Shown here one piece after another: positions 25,828-25,893 of a stretch of DNA of 25,893 bases; position 1 is the stretch's first letter, and every line of letters begins with the position of its first letter. Origin of the DNA: Campylobacterales bacterium (GTDB lineage Bacteria; Campylobacterota; Campylobacteria; Campylobacterales; Hydrogenimonadaceae); contig JAMOMS010000250.1 of NCBI GenBank assembly GCA_027067015.1, forward strand, positions 1 to 25,893, in the 5' to 3' direction. The notes below the pieces were generated by a model, which had not been told where the DNA came from, made no database searches, and worked only from the letters and a program-made list of their open reading frames with translations. The position numbers and the translations under genes are program-made.

Positions 25828-25893
25828 CGCAGGGGCTTATGGCTCTTTTTGTCGTAAACGACGATAATACCGTTGTCTTGAGTGATGACGTAA
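25785..25893 (-). CDS. Possible 3' end of a convergent gene, cut by the right edge
   Basis: On the minus strand a frame is open from the window edge to a stop at 25787-25785, giving 35 residues (YVITQDNGIIVVYDKK, then SHKPLRYSVPAYTC and a short end). The hydrophobic/Gly/Asp pattern resembles a beta-propeller strand. It would overlap the helicase end by 43 bases. A short plus-strand frame from the ATG at 25840 is also open to the edge, so the call is uncertain. Confidence 0.4.
   Translation of the reverse strand, partial: YVITQDNGIIVVYDKKSHKPLRYSVPAYTCAASGS

Overview
The window comes from a gene-dense bacterial chromosome, probably a GC-rich member of the Campylobacterota (Epsilonproteobacteria). 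The evidence is a GyrA with Thr at position 86 (the usual residue in this phylum), a MutS7-type MutS with a C-terminal HNH nuclease (known from Epsilonproteobacteria, octocoral mitochondria and giant viruses), short ExbB/ExbD proteins, and extended -10 promoters without clear -35 boxes. Genus cannot be settled from this window; the base composition looks richer in GC than most of the phylum. No tRNA, rRNA, CRISPR array or insertion sequence was seen.

Layout. 1-2317 (-): 5' part of gyrA, cut by the left edge. 2513-9337 (+): a tight six-gene set resembling hydrogenase-4 (hyfB, C, E, F, G, I-like). Its large subunit has lost all four Ni-Fe ligand cysteines, so it is an Ehr-type (energy-converting hydrogenase related) complex, not a hydrogenase. 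9429-13250 (+): two successive ammonium transporter / PII pairs (amtB1-glnK1, amtB2-glnK2). Each glnK is preceded by a long leader holding the same structured repeat. 13247-13885 (-): a DedA-family membrane protein. 13949-18893 (+): one probable seven-gene transcription unit with overlapping or nearly touching genes: pyrC, OmpR-type response regulator, sensor kinase, exbB, exbD, a PilZ (c-di-GMP binding) protein and a secreted cysteine-containing small protein. 18887-19603 (-): an OmpA-like lipoprotein. 19709-25827 (+): mutS7, a DUF2231 membrane protein with a tail of LEA-like 11-residue repeats, and an IGHMBP2/UPF1-like SF1 helicase. 25785-25893 (-): possible 3' end of a further gene.

How the parts fit. 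The Ehr-like complex keeps the membrane arm of a complex I/hydrogenase-4 machine (two antiporter-like subunits, a NuoH-like and a NuoK-like subunit) and the proximal iron-sulphur cluster, but lacks the Ni-Fe site and the ferredoxin-like subunits, so its redox partner is unknown. The Amt/PII genes handle ammonium uptake and nitrogen signalling. The pyrC operon mixes pyrimidine synthesis with envelope sensing, proton-motive-force coupling and c-di-GMP reading. MutS7 plus the nearby helicase could supply mismatch recognition, nicking and unwinding without MutL.

The most interesting signals are the cysteine-less large subunit, the structured repeat in front of both glnK genes, MutS7-HNH, and the LEA-like tail on DUF2231.
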